Source: a virus
Direction: 5' to 3' (one strand)
Length of the DNA: 25,742 bases
IMG/VR virus record: IMGVR_UViG_3300006919_000388
Location: 1 to 25,742 of that record
Part shown: positions 10,874 to 18,195 of the stretch, one piece after another
Layout: every line of letters starts with the position of its first letter
Numbering within the stretch: the first letter of the stretch is position 1
Translations under genes and position numbers: made by a program
The notes under the pieces: generated by a model
What the model saw: the letters and a program-made list of their open reading frames with translations, nothing else
What the model was told of the DNA's origin: nothing
Database searches by the model: none

Positions 10874-12748
10874 TTATTTACCTGCTTCTCCCCATGTCTT
10901 GCCTCTTCTCTCATTAACCACACTGGGAACTTTTAATTTATCAACACAGTTTTCCATAATTTCCTTGACTTTATCAACTTCTTGGGAGTTTTCAAGACTA
11001 ATATCTAATTCGTCATGAATAGCAATCTCAGGAATAAAACCTTCTTTGTATAAATCTAGCATAGCTTTCTTTGTTTGATCGGCTGCACTGCCCTGAATTA
11101 ATCTGTTTAAAGCTTTAAAAGTATAGGCTCTACGAATATCATTTCCATATTCTATTTCTGCTTCTTCACGAGGAAGTGGTTTAGAGATACCCCATCGATT
11201 GGGTTCCCATAAAGGAAAGCGACATTTTCGACCAAGTAAAGTTCTGATATGTCCATGTTTGCTAGCCGTACGAGAGGCAATTTCTTGCAACTCTTTTACA
11301 AAGGGAACTGTTTGATGATACTTTTTTAAAATAACTTCAGCATCACTTACTTCTAATCCTAGTTCGGTGGCCATCTTTCCTTTACCCATGCCATACATAA
11401 TACCTAAGTTAATACTCTTTGCTTCATTACGACTAATGTTTGCCATGTCAGCCACCATCTGGTGAAAGTCTACATCTGCACCTTGATTATATTGTTCTTC
11501 AATTTTATCACTGCCTGTGAGTCCACCTTTAGAACTCAAAGCATAGTGAACCAAGATCCGTGGTTCTTGTTGCGAGTAATCAAACACATGCCACTTCTTT
11601 CCTTCTTCAGGAATAAAAATATTTTTAATCATGTCCGCAATCACTTTGTTGCGTGCAGGCATTTGTTGGAGATTCGGATTCTGATAACTCATTCGACCCG
11701 ATACAGTGCCACCACTTTCACTTCGTAGCTGATTGATTTCAGCATGAATTTTTCCTTTATAAGTATGTTTCTTTATAGTTTCGAGAAACGTGGTGCGTGC
11801 TTTATTAATCTCTCGACATTTTACCACTAACTGAGGAAGCTCGTGAACATGAGTTGATAAAAAATTTTTCGCAAAACTCGGTGCCTCACTTTTCGGAGTT
11901 CGATCATAAGGAATACCTAATGCATCAAAAGCTTTCGCTACCGAAGCGGCCGCCCATATTTCGACATCGACACCTGAGAGTGATTTAATTTGTTTCAGGA
12001 TATTTTTTTCTTCAGCTAAAAGTTTTTTCTCCAGTTGCTCTAAATTCTTTTCATCGATGCAGACACCTTTTTTCTTCATCGCATAAGTTAAAGGAATGAG
12101 ATCTGTTTCCAGTTCTAAGATGTGACCACACTCTTCTTTTTCTATTTCGTGTTTAAGTCGATGGTAGAGTTTAAGCGTGAGCAAGGTGTCTTGTTCTGCG
12201 TACCCGCCGACATACATCGGTGGCAATTTGTACATTTCGGCTTTGGCGTCAACCCCAAATTCCGCAGCAGCTTCCTGTAAAGCCGTCTCATTTTTCGTTT
12301 CACCACAGTAATCATAACCCAGTGAATTTAGATTATACCATCTACGATTTTCGTCAATAAGAGGAGCCATGATCATTGTATCATGAACACGACCATTGAG
12401 GGTAAAACCCTCCGCCTCTAACCACCCTATGTCGTAGGAGGAGTTGTGGAAGAGTTTAGGGGTATCAGAGGCGAAGATTTTTTGTAAAGGTCCACGTATA
12501 ATTTCTAAATCAAAATTACCACCGCCTTCATGACGGATAGGGAAATATCCCTTCCAGCCATCTACAGCGATTGCAATTCCAGCAACATAACCATCATTAC
12601 GACAGTAGCCTGGACCGAGGCTTTTAATATTTGGATCACAAGTTTCCACATCGATACAGATCATTTCTGCATCAGCAAGGTTAGGTACTTCTTGTGGTGG
12701 CACCCACTCAGGGGGTGTTTGAAATGGTTTCGGTTTATCCTCGGACAT
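10874..12748 (-). CDS. polA: DNA polymerase I-type (family A) with 3'-5' exonuclease, Leu762 type
   Basis: A 624-residue replicative polymerase. The exonuclease domain has IDVET (D33, E35), SSYDIGW (D106) and YAEQD (Y183, D187), so proofreading looks intact. The polymerase domain has motif A FDYSQQEPR (D390, E395), motif B RNEAKSINLGIMYG (R440, K444, L448, Y452) and motif C AIHDELD (D579, E580). By the spacing R-x3-K-x3-X-x3-Y, L448 equals E. coli Phe762. Leu here is known from marine phage PolA surveys and has been linked to slower, more accurate replication and possibly temperate life. There is no 5'-3' exonuclease domain, as usual for phages. It overlaps the previous gene by 14 bases. Confidence 0.95.
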   Translation of the reverse strand: MSEDKPKPFQTPPEWVPPQEVPNLADAEMICIDVETCDPNIKSLGPGYCRNDGYVAGIAIAVDGWKGYFPIRHEGGGNFDLEIIRGPLQKIFASDTPKLFHNSSYDIGWLEAEGFTLNGRVHDTMIMAPLIDENRRWYNLNSLGYDYCGETKNETALQEAAAEFGVDAKAEMYKLPPMYVGGYAEQDTLLTLKLYHRLKHEIEKEECGHILELETDLIPLTYAMKKKGVCIDEKNLEQLEKKLLAEEKNILKQIKSLSGVDVEIWAAASVAKAFDALGIPYDRTPKSEAPSFAKNFLSTHVHELPQLVVKCREINKARTTFLETIKKHTYKGKIHAEINQLRSESGGTVSGRMSYQNPNLQQMPARNKVIADMIKNIFIPEEGKKWHVFDYSQQEPRILVHYALSSKGGLTGSDKIEEQYNQGADVDFHQMVADMANISRNEAKSINLGIMYGMGKGKMATELGLEVSDAEVILKKYHQTVPFVKELQEIASRTASKHGHIRTLLGRKCRFPLWEPNRWGISKPLPREEAEIEYGNDIRRAYTFKALNRLIQGSAADQTKKAMLDLYKEGFIPEIAIHDELDISLENSQEVDKVKEIMENCVDKLKVPSVVNERRGKTWGEAGK

Positions 12749-12962
12749 TGTTTACCTTCTTGTTTTTAAAGAACTCTTTATTTAAAACACGAGTGATAAC
12801 TTGTTCCTCTCTTTTTAATTCTTCTGATTTCTTACCATCTCGATAACCGAGATTATAAATCATGGTAAAATAAACTTTAAAAGTTTGGTAATTTTCTTTT
12901 CGTATGGATGTGAACAATTCATCCTTGGTGTAGTCTTGTAAAGATTTAGGTTTCTTCGGCAT
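12735..12962 (-). CDS. Small basic hypothetical protein (75 aa)
   Basis: A 75-residue Lys-rich helical protein starting MPKKPKSLQDYTKDELFTSI, with NYQTFKVYFTMIYNLGYRDG and a basic C-terminus. AAGGAG lies seven bases before ATG. It sits between helicase and polymerase genes and overlaps both neighbours, so it may be a replication accessory protein; this is inferred from position only. Confidence 0.72.
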   Translation of the reverse strand: MPKKPKSLQDYTKDELFTSIRKENYQTFKVYFTMIYNLGYRDGKKSEELKREEQVITRVLNKEFFKNKKVNNVRG

Positions 12963-13134
12963 CGTCTTTCTCCTTTTTAAAATGTTGTTGAATAGCTAAA
13001 CTAATATCTTCATGTAAGACAAGTAGTTGGCCAATAGGTAATTCCACAGGGGAATGTTTGTTTTCATAAAAATCATAAACTTCTTGGTCTGTTAAGGACA
13101 CATAAAGTTTACCATCTTGATAAACAATTCTCAT
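12946..13134 (-). CDS. Small hypothetical protein (62 aa)
   Basis: A 62-residue acidic protein: MRIVYQDGKLYVSLTDQEVY, then a strand-rich SPVELPIGQLLVLHEDISLA and a charged helical end. It starts by an ATGA overlap with the helicase stop; CGGAGATCTTTCA is its leader. Probably co-translated with the helicase. No family recognised. Confidence 0.72.
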   Translation of the reverse strand: MRIVYQDGKLYVSLTDQEVYDFYENKHSPVELPIGQLLVLHEDISLAIQQHFKKEKDDAEET

Positions 13135-14654
13135 TGAAAGATCTCCGTAAATTCTTTGGAGCTATTACTACGAATTATATGTAAAGATTTTTTGGCACGT
13201 GTTGCACCAACATAAAAAACTCTTCTCTCACTATCACGATTAGTCATAAAGTTATTATCGGCCTTACGAGAAAGATCGGTTAATAACATCACATGATCTG
13301 CTTCTCCCCCTTTGGCTCCATGAATCGTAGATAGTTTTATTCTGGGTTCTTCTTTTAATTCATTCTTATTGCGAGATAAAATAGCACGCAAATAAATTGT
13401 ACGAGTGTTGGGAACCTTATCCAAAGCATATTCCCATGGCATATTCGGTTTAGCTAATAGTCCATACTTATCTCTCAATTCTTCATAGGTAAATGTTTGC
13501 CCAGGCATGACCTGAACATTCATTCCTTTAAAACCTCTTTTCACATTAACACCAACGGACATGTAATAATAAATAGATTTGACTTCCTCTAAGTTTAATT
13601 CTTGTCTAGTTTGTAATTTGTACCAAGCAAAAACGGCTGTATATAATTTAGAAGCAATAGAAGGTTGATTACCTCTAGAATAGAAATGGCCATACTGTCT
13701 TAGATCATGTTCTATCTGGTCTAATAAATAATTTGTTCTTGCTAAGATTAACCATTGTCCATGATCAAAACTATCGGTAGATAATCGATAAGCATAACTA
13801 TTGGTAAAGCCACGATAATTTCTCGGTTTCCATAATTTAGGCTGACGATGACTAATGCGTGATATTAAACGATCTGCTATATAATGTGTTGTTTTAGGAA
13901 TACGATACGACTGTTCTAGTATTTCTTTTTCCCAATCTTTGGCATCAATTAATCGAGAAGGATCAGCTCCAGCCCAATCAAAAATAGCTTGGTCATCATC
14001 ACCTGCTAGATAGATCCTTGATGCGTGTTTCATAATTTTATCAATCACTTTCCATTGTAACCATGACATGTCTTGAGCTTCATCCACAATGAGTACTTCT
14101 AATTTAGGAGCCGTTCCTTCATTCACAAAATCCACTAAAAGATCTGTATAATCTTTTACATACATGGTTTCTTTATATTTAATCAATGACTTGATGATGT
14201 ATTCTGTTTTGGGAAAGCCTCCATCTAGCTGACCAAAGCGATTGTATTCTTGTTCTAATGTAGTTCCCCTAGCCCTTGAGAGATCGTAAATATGGAGATG
14301 TTCGTTATTATGTATAGAAACGCCGATCTCATCAGCCGATGTGACCGAGACTAGGGGAACTTTTATTAATTCCGACAATTCAGAATAATGAGCCGATTTC
14401 ATTATTTCATCTTGAGAATAATTCATACTTTTAAAAACAAAGGAATGAATTGTACGAAACCAAGGTAAATCTTTTTTAGTAATTTTAAATTTTGTACAAG
14501 CACGATGGATAGCTTCTTGTGCCGCTTTACGAGTAAAAGCTAAATAAGCAATACGATCAGGGGGAACACCTTTGGCTAGTTCTTCTTCTACAATTTTTAA
14601 AAGGCGTGTTGTTTTGCCTGTGCCGGGGGGACCGAAGATTATTTTTCTAGACAT
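13131..14654 (-). CDS. UvrD/Rep-like superfamily 1 DNA helicase
   Basis: A 507-residue SF1A helicase that would unwind DNA 3' to 5' using ATP. Walker A GPPGTGKTT (8-16), motif Ia LAFTRKAAQEA (38-48), Walker B LIVDEAQDMS (188-197), motif III LAGDDDQAIFDWAGA (216-230), motif IV arginine LEQSYRIPKT, motif V STIHGAKGGEADHVML and motif VI YVGATRAKKSLHII are all present in order. It is shorter than bacterial UvrD (about 720), as usual for phage members with reduced 1B/2B regions. In this operon it is the most likely fork or repair helicase, since no DnaB-type helicase is encoded in the window. Confidence 0.95.
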   Translation of the reverse strand: MSRKIIFGPPGTGKTTRLLKIVEEELAKGVPPDRIAYLAFTRKAAQEAIHRACTKFKITKKDLPWFRTIHSFVFKSMNYSQDEIMKSAHYSELSELIKVPLVSVTSADEIGVSIHNNEHLHIYDLSRARGTTLEQEYNRFGQLDGGFPKTEYIIKSLIKYKETMYVKDYTDLLVDFVNEGTAPKLEVLIVDEAQDMSWLQWKVIDKIMKHASRIYLAGDDDQAIFDWAGADPSRLIDAKDWEKEILEQSYRIPKTTHYIADRLISRISHRQPKLWKPRNYRGFTNSYAYRLSTDSFDHGQWLILARTNYLLDQIEHDLRQYGHFYSRGNQPSIASKLYTAVFAWYKLQTRQELNLEEVKSIYYYMSVGVNVKRGFKGMNVQVMPGQTFTYEELRDKYGLLAKPNMPWEYALDKVPNTRTIYLRAILSRNKNELKEEPRIKLSTIHGAKGGEADHVMLLTDLSRKADNNFMTNRDSERRVFYVGATRAKKSLHIIRSNSSKEFTEIFQ

Positions 14655-14878
14655 AAACCATTATCCAATACAACTTTTTCTTCTGTTTCAATCCAGACAC
14701 GAGCTCCACAAGGAAGAGGTTTGTCAGGGCTATAAATTACTTTCGAGGGTCCTTCAATAATGACTTCGTGAGCATAGTTATTTGACTTAGATGTCTTAAC
14801 TGTAATAACGGGTTCTTTCGTACCATTCTTTTTATTTGATTTAATCTTGTGTTGATTAATGTGAATTCTTTTTTTCAT
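14639..14878 (-). CDS. Conserved phage protein of unknown function (79 aa)
   Basis: A 79-residue protein. RIHINQHKIKSNKKNGTKEP, VITVKTSKSNNYAHEVIIEG, then PSKVIYSPDKPLPCGARVWI and ETEEKVVL match a well-conserved small phage protein (consensus HVNQHxIxxNxKxGxxxPVxTVKxxKxNxYAHEVxIxGPSKVxYxPDKPLxCGARVWIET). No function is known. It is mostly beta strand. It starts through ATGA overlap with the nuclease gene and overlaps the helicase by 16 bases, so it is probably a replication-module component. Confidence 0.82.
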   Translation of the reverse strand: MKKRIHINQHKIKSNKKNGTKEPVITVKTSKSNNYAHEVIIEGPSKVIYSPDKPLPCGARVWIETEEKVVLDNGLCLEK

Positions 14879-15174
14879 ACTATTCTACAATCTCCTTCGG
14901 CATCGACATAAATGAATTTTACACCCAACTCCTTCTGCCTGTCATTCTTTATTCGATAAATAATTCTTCCTCTCATCTTTTTTGTCTTGACTTCATCGCT
15001 ATACCTGTTTACCGACTTCACATCAAACAAATGGACTTCTTTATCTTTCAATGCAACCAAATCAACTGGGCCTACTTTGTAGATATTGTCAAAAACTATA
15101 TAACCATTCTCTGCGAGCCAGAGGGTTGCCATTTGATGACTAATTACCCCTTTTAGATGGGTTCTAGGGATCAC
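14875..15174 (-). CDS. PD-(D/E)XK nuclease
   Basis: A 99-residue protein with the minimal PD-(D/E)XK core: N-terminal helix SHQMATLWLAENGY (12-25), strand YKVGPVDLVALKDK with Asp38, then LFDVKS with D51-x-K53, and a later FIYVDAEGD. This order fits small endonucleases that process branched or single-stranded DNA, such as resolvase- or RecB-like nucleases. The start codon is GTG, sharing GTGA with the primase stop. It is distinct from the VRR-NUC protein at 753-1142. Confidence 0.8.
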   Translation of the reverse strand: MIPRTHLKGVISHQMATLWLAENGYIVFDNIYKVGPVDLVALKDKEVHLFDVKSVNRYSDEVKTKKMRGRIIYRIKNDRQKELGVKFIYVDAEGDCRIV

Positions 15175-16724
15175 AGTAAAGCCTCCGATCCATCATCCAT
15201 ATCAGGAACCGAGAAGCTTGTTTCGTGTGACCTGTCGTGAGGAACCATCCACACAAATTCTGTTTTATTGTTTATGGATAAACGATGATCGCCCCCTCTT
15301 CTTTTAAGTCTAATGTGAGCAGCCATTTCGGTTGTTGTCATACCTTTAAACTTTTTCTTTTCTTCTAAAAAGTTAATCAAGAATTCCATTTTAAAGTAAG
15401 CTTTCATGACACCTGATTTTTCATCTTGTTCATATAAAACATTACCTAGTTTTATTTGTTCACGACTATCCGCCATGGGTGTTTCATCTAAGAAAGAATT
15501 TAATAAAGAATCAAAACGACCTGCTTTTGTAATCTCTCTCGGCATCTCTATTACTTGAACCTTACTTAATAATTCATTTAGGAGTCTAATCCATTTCTTT
15601 TGAGCAATAGGTTCAGGAAAAGGAATGACGTTAATCTCATCAATACATTTCTTCATAAATAAAGACTGGGAATATAATTCATCGGTGCTCAGTTCAATAG
15701 GTTTGCCATCGATGTTCATAAACCAAATAGATTGATCGGATTGAAACTTTCTTAAGTCCGATAATTGAGAGGCATAATCTTCTCCAATACCAAATTTACG
15801 AACACTACACTCTGTGGAATTACAATGATTACACATAGGCGGAACTTTACATTTATATTGATAGTCTTGTTTCTTATGCTGATTAATTGTTTTCATGACT
15901 TGAGCAGAACTTAAAGGGGGTTTCATATAGTCACGATTAAACTCATCCACTTTTAAGGCCCATTCATTCTCATCTGTCCATTTCTTTTTTGCGTAGACTG
16001 TATATTGATATAAAGCTTCATCACGACCACCTTCAGGAATACCCAAACTCATCATGGTTTGTAAACAAGGTGGTCCATCCGATATCTCTTCATTTTCTTT
16101 CTCTTTAATTTTTGCTTTAAGTTTTTTAAAATCTTCTACCTTAACTACAACTTGATCGTAGTATTCTATAAACTTATCAATCGTTAAAGCATTACCACTA
16201 TCATCATAGGCATAGCGAGTAGAGTTTTCTCCTGCAAAGTAAGGGAGATTTAAAAAATTACCTGTATCACCACGATCAACTTTTATTTCAATTTGTTTGG
16301 GGAATATTTCACAGGATGCATAACCTAAATTAGAGGCAAACTCTTGTAGTTTTTTTCTCATCATAACGGCAGGAATAAAATCTTCAGTAAATAAAAATAA
16401 GTGTGCACCACCTGATTTACTTCTAAAGACAACTAAAGGAATCTTTTTACTTTTAATATCTTTGGCGATTTTTTTATGATCAAGGGGGTATGTATCGACA
16501 TCAATACAACCCCACTTACATTTACTTTCATCATTAATAGGTATAACCCCTAACGATGCTCCTTCTCCTTTTAAATGTTTTTGCCATAATTCATCAGTAA
16601 TAGGTTCTTGTATAACCTTACCACTACCTTTGATCTTATTCTTATCAGAAACTTCTCCTGAAGAGATAAAGATACCATGGGCACGATTTTGGCCTTCAAA
16701 TATTTTTTTAAATTTGTCTAACAT
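15171..16724 (-). CDS. Archaeo-eukaryotic-type primase with PriCT-like and zinc domains
   Basis: A 517-residue protein that would synthesise primers. The AEP core (about 55-170) has IDVD (D75, D77) for metal, RSKSGGAHLFLF (101-112) with His108, and FLNLPYF (157-163), the layout of TOTE-type or phage AEP primases. A PriCT-like helical segment follows (GGRDEALY 232-239 to QYKC 289-292), then a zinc site Cys292, Cys298, Cys301, Cys306. The C-terminal 200 residues are unassigned but include HIRLKRRGGDHRLSINNKTE, a small wHTH-like or DNA-contact segment. No helicase motifs, so helicase work falls to other gene products. The ATG has no Shine-Dalgarno and follows a strong hairpin. Confidence 0.85.
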   Translation of the reverse strand: MLDKFKKIFEGQNRAHGIFISSGEVSDKNKIKGSGKVIQEPITDELWQKHLKGEGASLGVIPINDESKCKWGCIDVDTYPLDHKKIAKDIKSKKIPLVVFRSKSGGAHLFLFTEDFIPAVMMRKKLQEFASNLGYASCEIFPKQIEIKVDRGDTGNFLNLPYFAGENSTRYAYDDSGNALTIDKFIEYYDQVVVKVEDFKKLKAKIKEKENEEISDGPPCLQTMMSLGIPEGGRDEALYQYTVYAKKKWTDENEWALKVDEFNRDYMKPPLSSAQVMKTINQHKKQDYQYKCKVPPMCNHCNSTECSVRKFGIGEDYASQLSDLRKFQSDQSIWFMNIDGKPIELSTDELYSQSLFMKKCIDEINVIPFPEPIAQKKWIRLLNELLSKVQVIEMPREITKAGRFDSLLNSFLDETPMADSREQIKLGNVLYEQDEKSGVMKAYFKMEFLINFLEEKKKFKGMTTTEMAAHIRLKRRGGDHRLSINNKTEFVWMVPHDRSHETSFSVPDMDDGSEALL

Positions 16725-16736
16725 TTAAAAGATAAG

Positions 16737-16775
16737 GGGGCGGTAGAAAGGAGAAATTGAAAGGAAACCCGCCCC
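16737..16775 (-). promoter_or_regulatory. G+C-rich hairpin between SSB-like and primase genes
   Basis: GGGGCGG (16737-16743) pairs with CCGCCCC (16769-16775) over a 25-base pyrimidine-rich loop on the minus-strand RNA containing AATTTCTCCTTTC. It is followed by CTTATCTTTTAA and then the primase ATG. It could be an attenuator, an RNA-processing site or a regulator of primase translation. The stem is far richer in G+C than its surroundings. Confidence 0.6.
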
Positions 16776-16782
16776 ATTAAAA

Positions 16783-17577
16783 CTATAGCATACTTGAATC
16801 GTCAGATGCACTACTTTCTTGTATATGATCATCCTCAGGTTTAGCTTGCACTTCACCCTTACGCACAGAGTGGGCTAAATTTTTAGCAGTCGTCAGTACC
16901 GAGCCATCATTTACTTGTTCTGCTAAATTAATTACCCATCCAAACCATTTATTTTTCTCATTTGTTTCAGGGTGACTGGAGAGTCTGTATTTAAAAGCAT
17001 ATGAAGGGGGATTAAATATGCCATTCTTGCCCTGAAGTGTTTGAGATTTTATAATGGTATTCCACTGTTTAGCTTTTTTAAATTGGGTGGAGTACATTGT
17101 TATAGTAGCTGGTTTCCAACTACCATCATTGGATTGATACAATACATAAAAGTTTGCATCCGTTCTGATATAGTTATCAGTTAGCTTTCCGTTATCGTCA
17201 ACTAACCAATCTTTTGATCCATCTTTTTGTGTCTTAGTTAAGATTTCACTAGTGGAATCATGCGAAGTGACAAAGCCACCTTGATCTTTTACCCACTGTG
17301 TATAGTTCTTGTCATATAAACAAGGAACTACTAATAACTCATCCCAAACTTCCAAAGTAGTGTCATTGTAAATATCACCATCTTTTGTTCCTTCAGGTGC
17401 ATTATCATCCACTCTTTGTTTTATTTTAAGTCTAGGTATTTTTAAATCATCTGTGGAGACATTTTGCATACCATCTCCTGCATTTGATTCTAAAAAGTCA
17501 GCAATATTAACTGTGCTAACTGCGGTGCTAGAAGCTTCTGCTAGTGCACCTTTTTTCTTTGGTTTTGATTTAGGCAT
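16783..17577 (-). CDS. Probable phage single-stranded-DNA-binding protein
   Basis: A 264-residue protein. After a basic start (MPKSKPKKKGALAEASS) comes VSTDDLKIPRLKIKQRVDDN, then EGTKDGDIYNDTTLEVWDEL and LLVVPCLYDKNYTQWVKDQG, a pattern seen in phage proteins annotated as ssDNA-binding: P-R-L-x-I-x-Q..., G-D-x-x-N-x-x-T, then a V-V-P strand. The tail is acidic and Ser-rich (PEDDHIQESSASDDSSML), as in SSB and gp2.5-type proteins whose acidic tail contacts partners. A perfect AAGGAGGT leader predicts high expression. Neighbours are primase and a conserved coiled-coil protein. Confidence 0.75.
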   Translation of the reverse strand: MPKSKPKKKGALAEASSTAVSTVNIADFLESNAGDGMQNVSTDDLKIPRLKIKQRVDDNAPEGTKDGDIYNDTTLEVWDELLVVPCLYDKNYTQWVKDQGGFVTSHDSTSEILTKTQKDGSKDWLVDDNGKLTDNYIRTDANFYVLYQSNDGSWKPATITMYSTQFKKAKQWNTIIKSQTLQGKNGIFNPPSYAFKYRLSSHPETNEKNKWFGWVINLAEQVNDGSVLTTAKNLAHSVRKGEVQAKPEDDHIQESSASDDSSML

Positions 17578-17586
17578 TAAACCTCC

Positions 17587-18144
17587 TTAGTTTTGAACCC
17601 TAGTTTTTTTACCAATGTAAATATTAAAGGTATCTTCTGGTACGCTGATACCTTTTTTAATCAATTCCTTCATAGTACTTTTTAATGTACTAGGATGGAT
17701 AGATTCTTGATGCGTGACTGGTAAGCCTTCATTCGACAGTCGTTGTTTCAAAATCATTGCATCTGCATCCTGTGTTTTATCAAAGTGTACAGAGATCTGA
17801 TTTTTAATAATCGAACCATGTCCATTATCTCTTAACCAATCATAAGCTAAAGGTTTTTTCTCTTCCGATATATGTGCATACACATTATCCACAATGGATA
17901 TTTTAACCCCATTGTCTAATTTAAGTTGTTCCAGATTTAAAGAAAGCATAGCTTCAGGTATTATTTCTTCAGATAACTTTTTAATTTTATCTTTAATATC
18001 TTTTAGCTCAGCTTCTTTGGCTTCTTCAACTTTTTGCCATTTTATGAGATTCTTACAAGCATTAGATAGGCTTTCTAGATCTGAAGAACTAGTTTCAAAA
18101 TCCTGAAGGTCCGTTTCTAATTGTTCAAGAATATTATCTTCCAT
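17587..18144 (-). CDS. Conserved coiled-coil phage protein (185 aa)
   Basis: A 185-residue protein starting MEDNILEQLETDLQDFETSS. Residues about 20-70 form a coiled coil (KWQKVEEAKEAELKDIKDKI). Then comes LNLEQLKLDNGVKISIVDNV and DWLRDNGHGSIIKNQISVHF, a W-L-R-x-N-G-H-G-x-(I/L)-I-K-N signature I recall from podovirus proteins encoded next to SSB-like genes, and HPSTLKSTMKELIKKGISVP near the end. No biochemical role is known to me. It is the first gene of the leftward replication operon, with the leader AAAGGAGATATTCAAT. Confidence 0.78.
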   Translation of the reverse strand: MEDNILEQLETDLQDFETSSSDLESLSNACKNLIKWQKVEEAKEAELKDIKDKIKKLSEEIIPEAMLSLNLEQLKLDNGVKISIVDNVYAHISEEKKPLAYDWLRDNGHGSIIKNQISVHFDKTQDADAMILKQRLSNEGLPVTHQESIHPSTLKSTMKELIKKGISVPEDTFNIYIGKKTRVQN

Positions 18145-18163
18145 ATTGAATATCTCCTTTGTT

Positions 18164-18169
18164 TATAAT
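18164..18169 (+). promoter_or_regulatory. -10-like box for the rightward SNF2 gene
   Basis: TATAAT on the plus strand, 13 bases before the SNF2 start codon, with TTGAAT 12 bases upstream. Any transcript would have a leader of only about seven bases and no Shine-Dalgarno. It overlaps the leftward -10 box. Confidence 0.35.
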
Positions 18170-18195
18170 ATAGTGGGATAAAATGAATTTATCAA
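18167..18195 (-). promoter_or_regulatory. Putative promoter for the leftward replication operon
   Basis: On the minus strand TTGATA (18190-18195) is followed after 17 bases by TATATT (18167-18172). The -35 lies inside the first codons of the divergent SNF2 gene. This is a good sigma70 match and lies 23 bases before the 18144 start codon. Confidence 0.6.

Noticed and set aside
11462-11728. Plus-strand frame of 88 codons
   Set aside because: It is antisense to the polymerase domain of polA, where the coding strand is certain.
15171-16724. Fused primase-helicase
   Set aside because: There is no Walker A/B or SF3/SF4 helicase motif in the C-terminal half.
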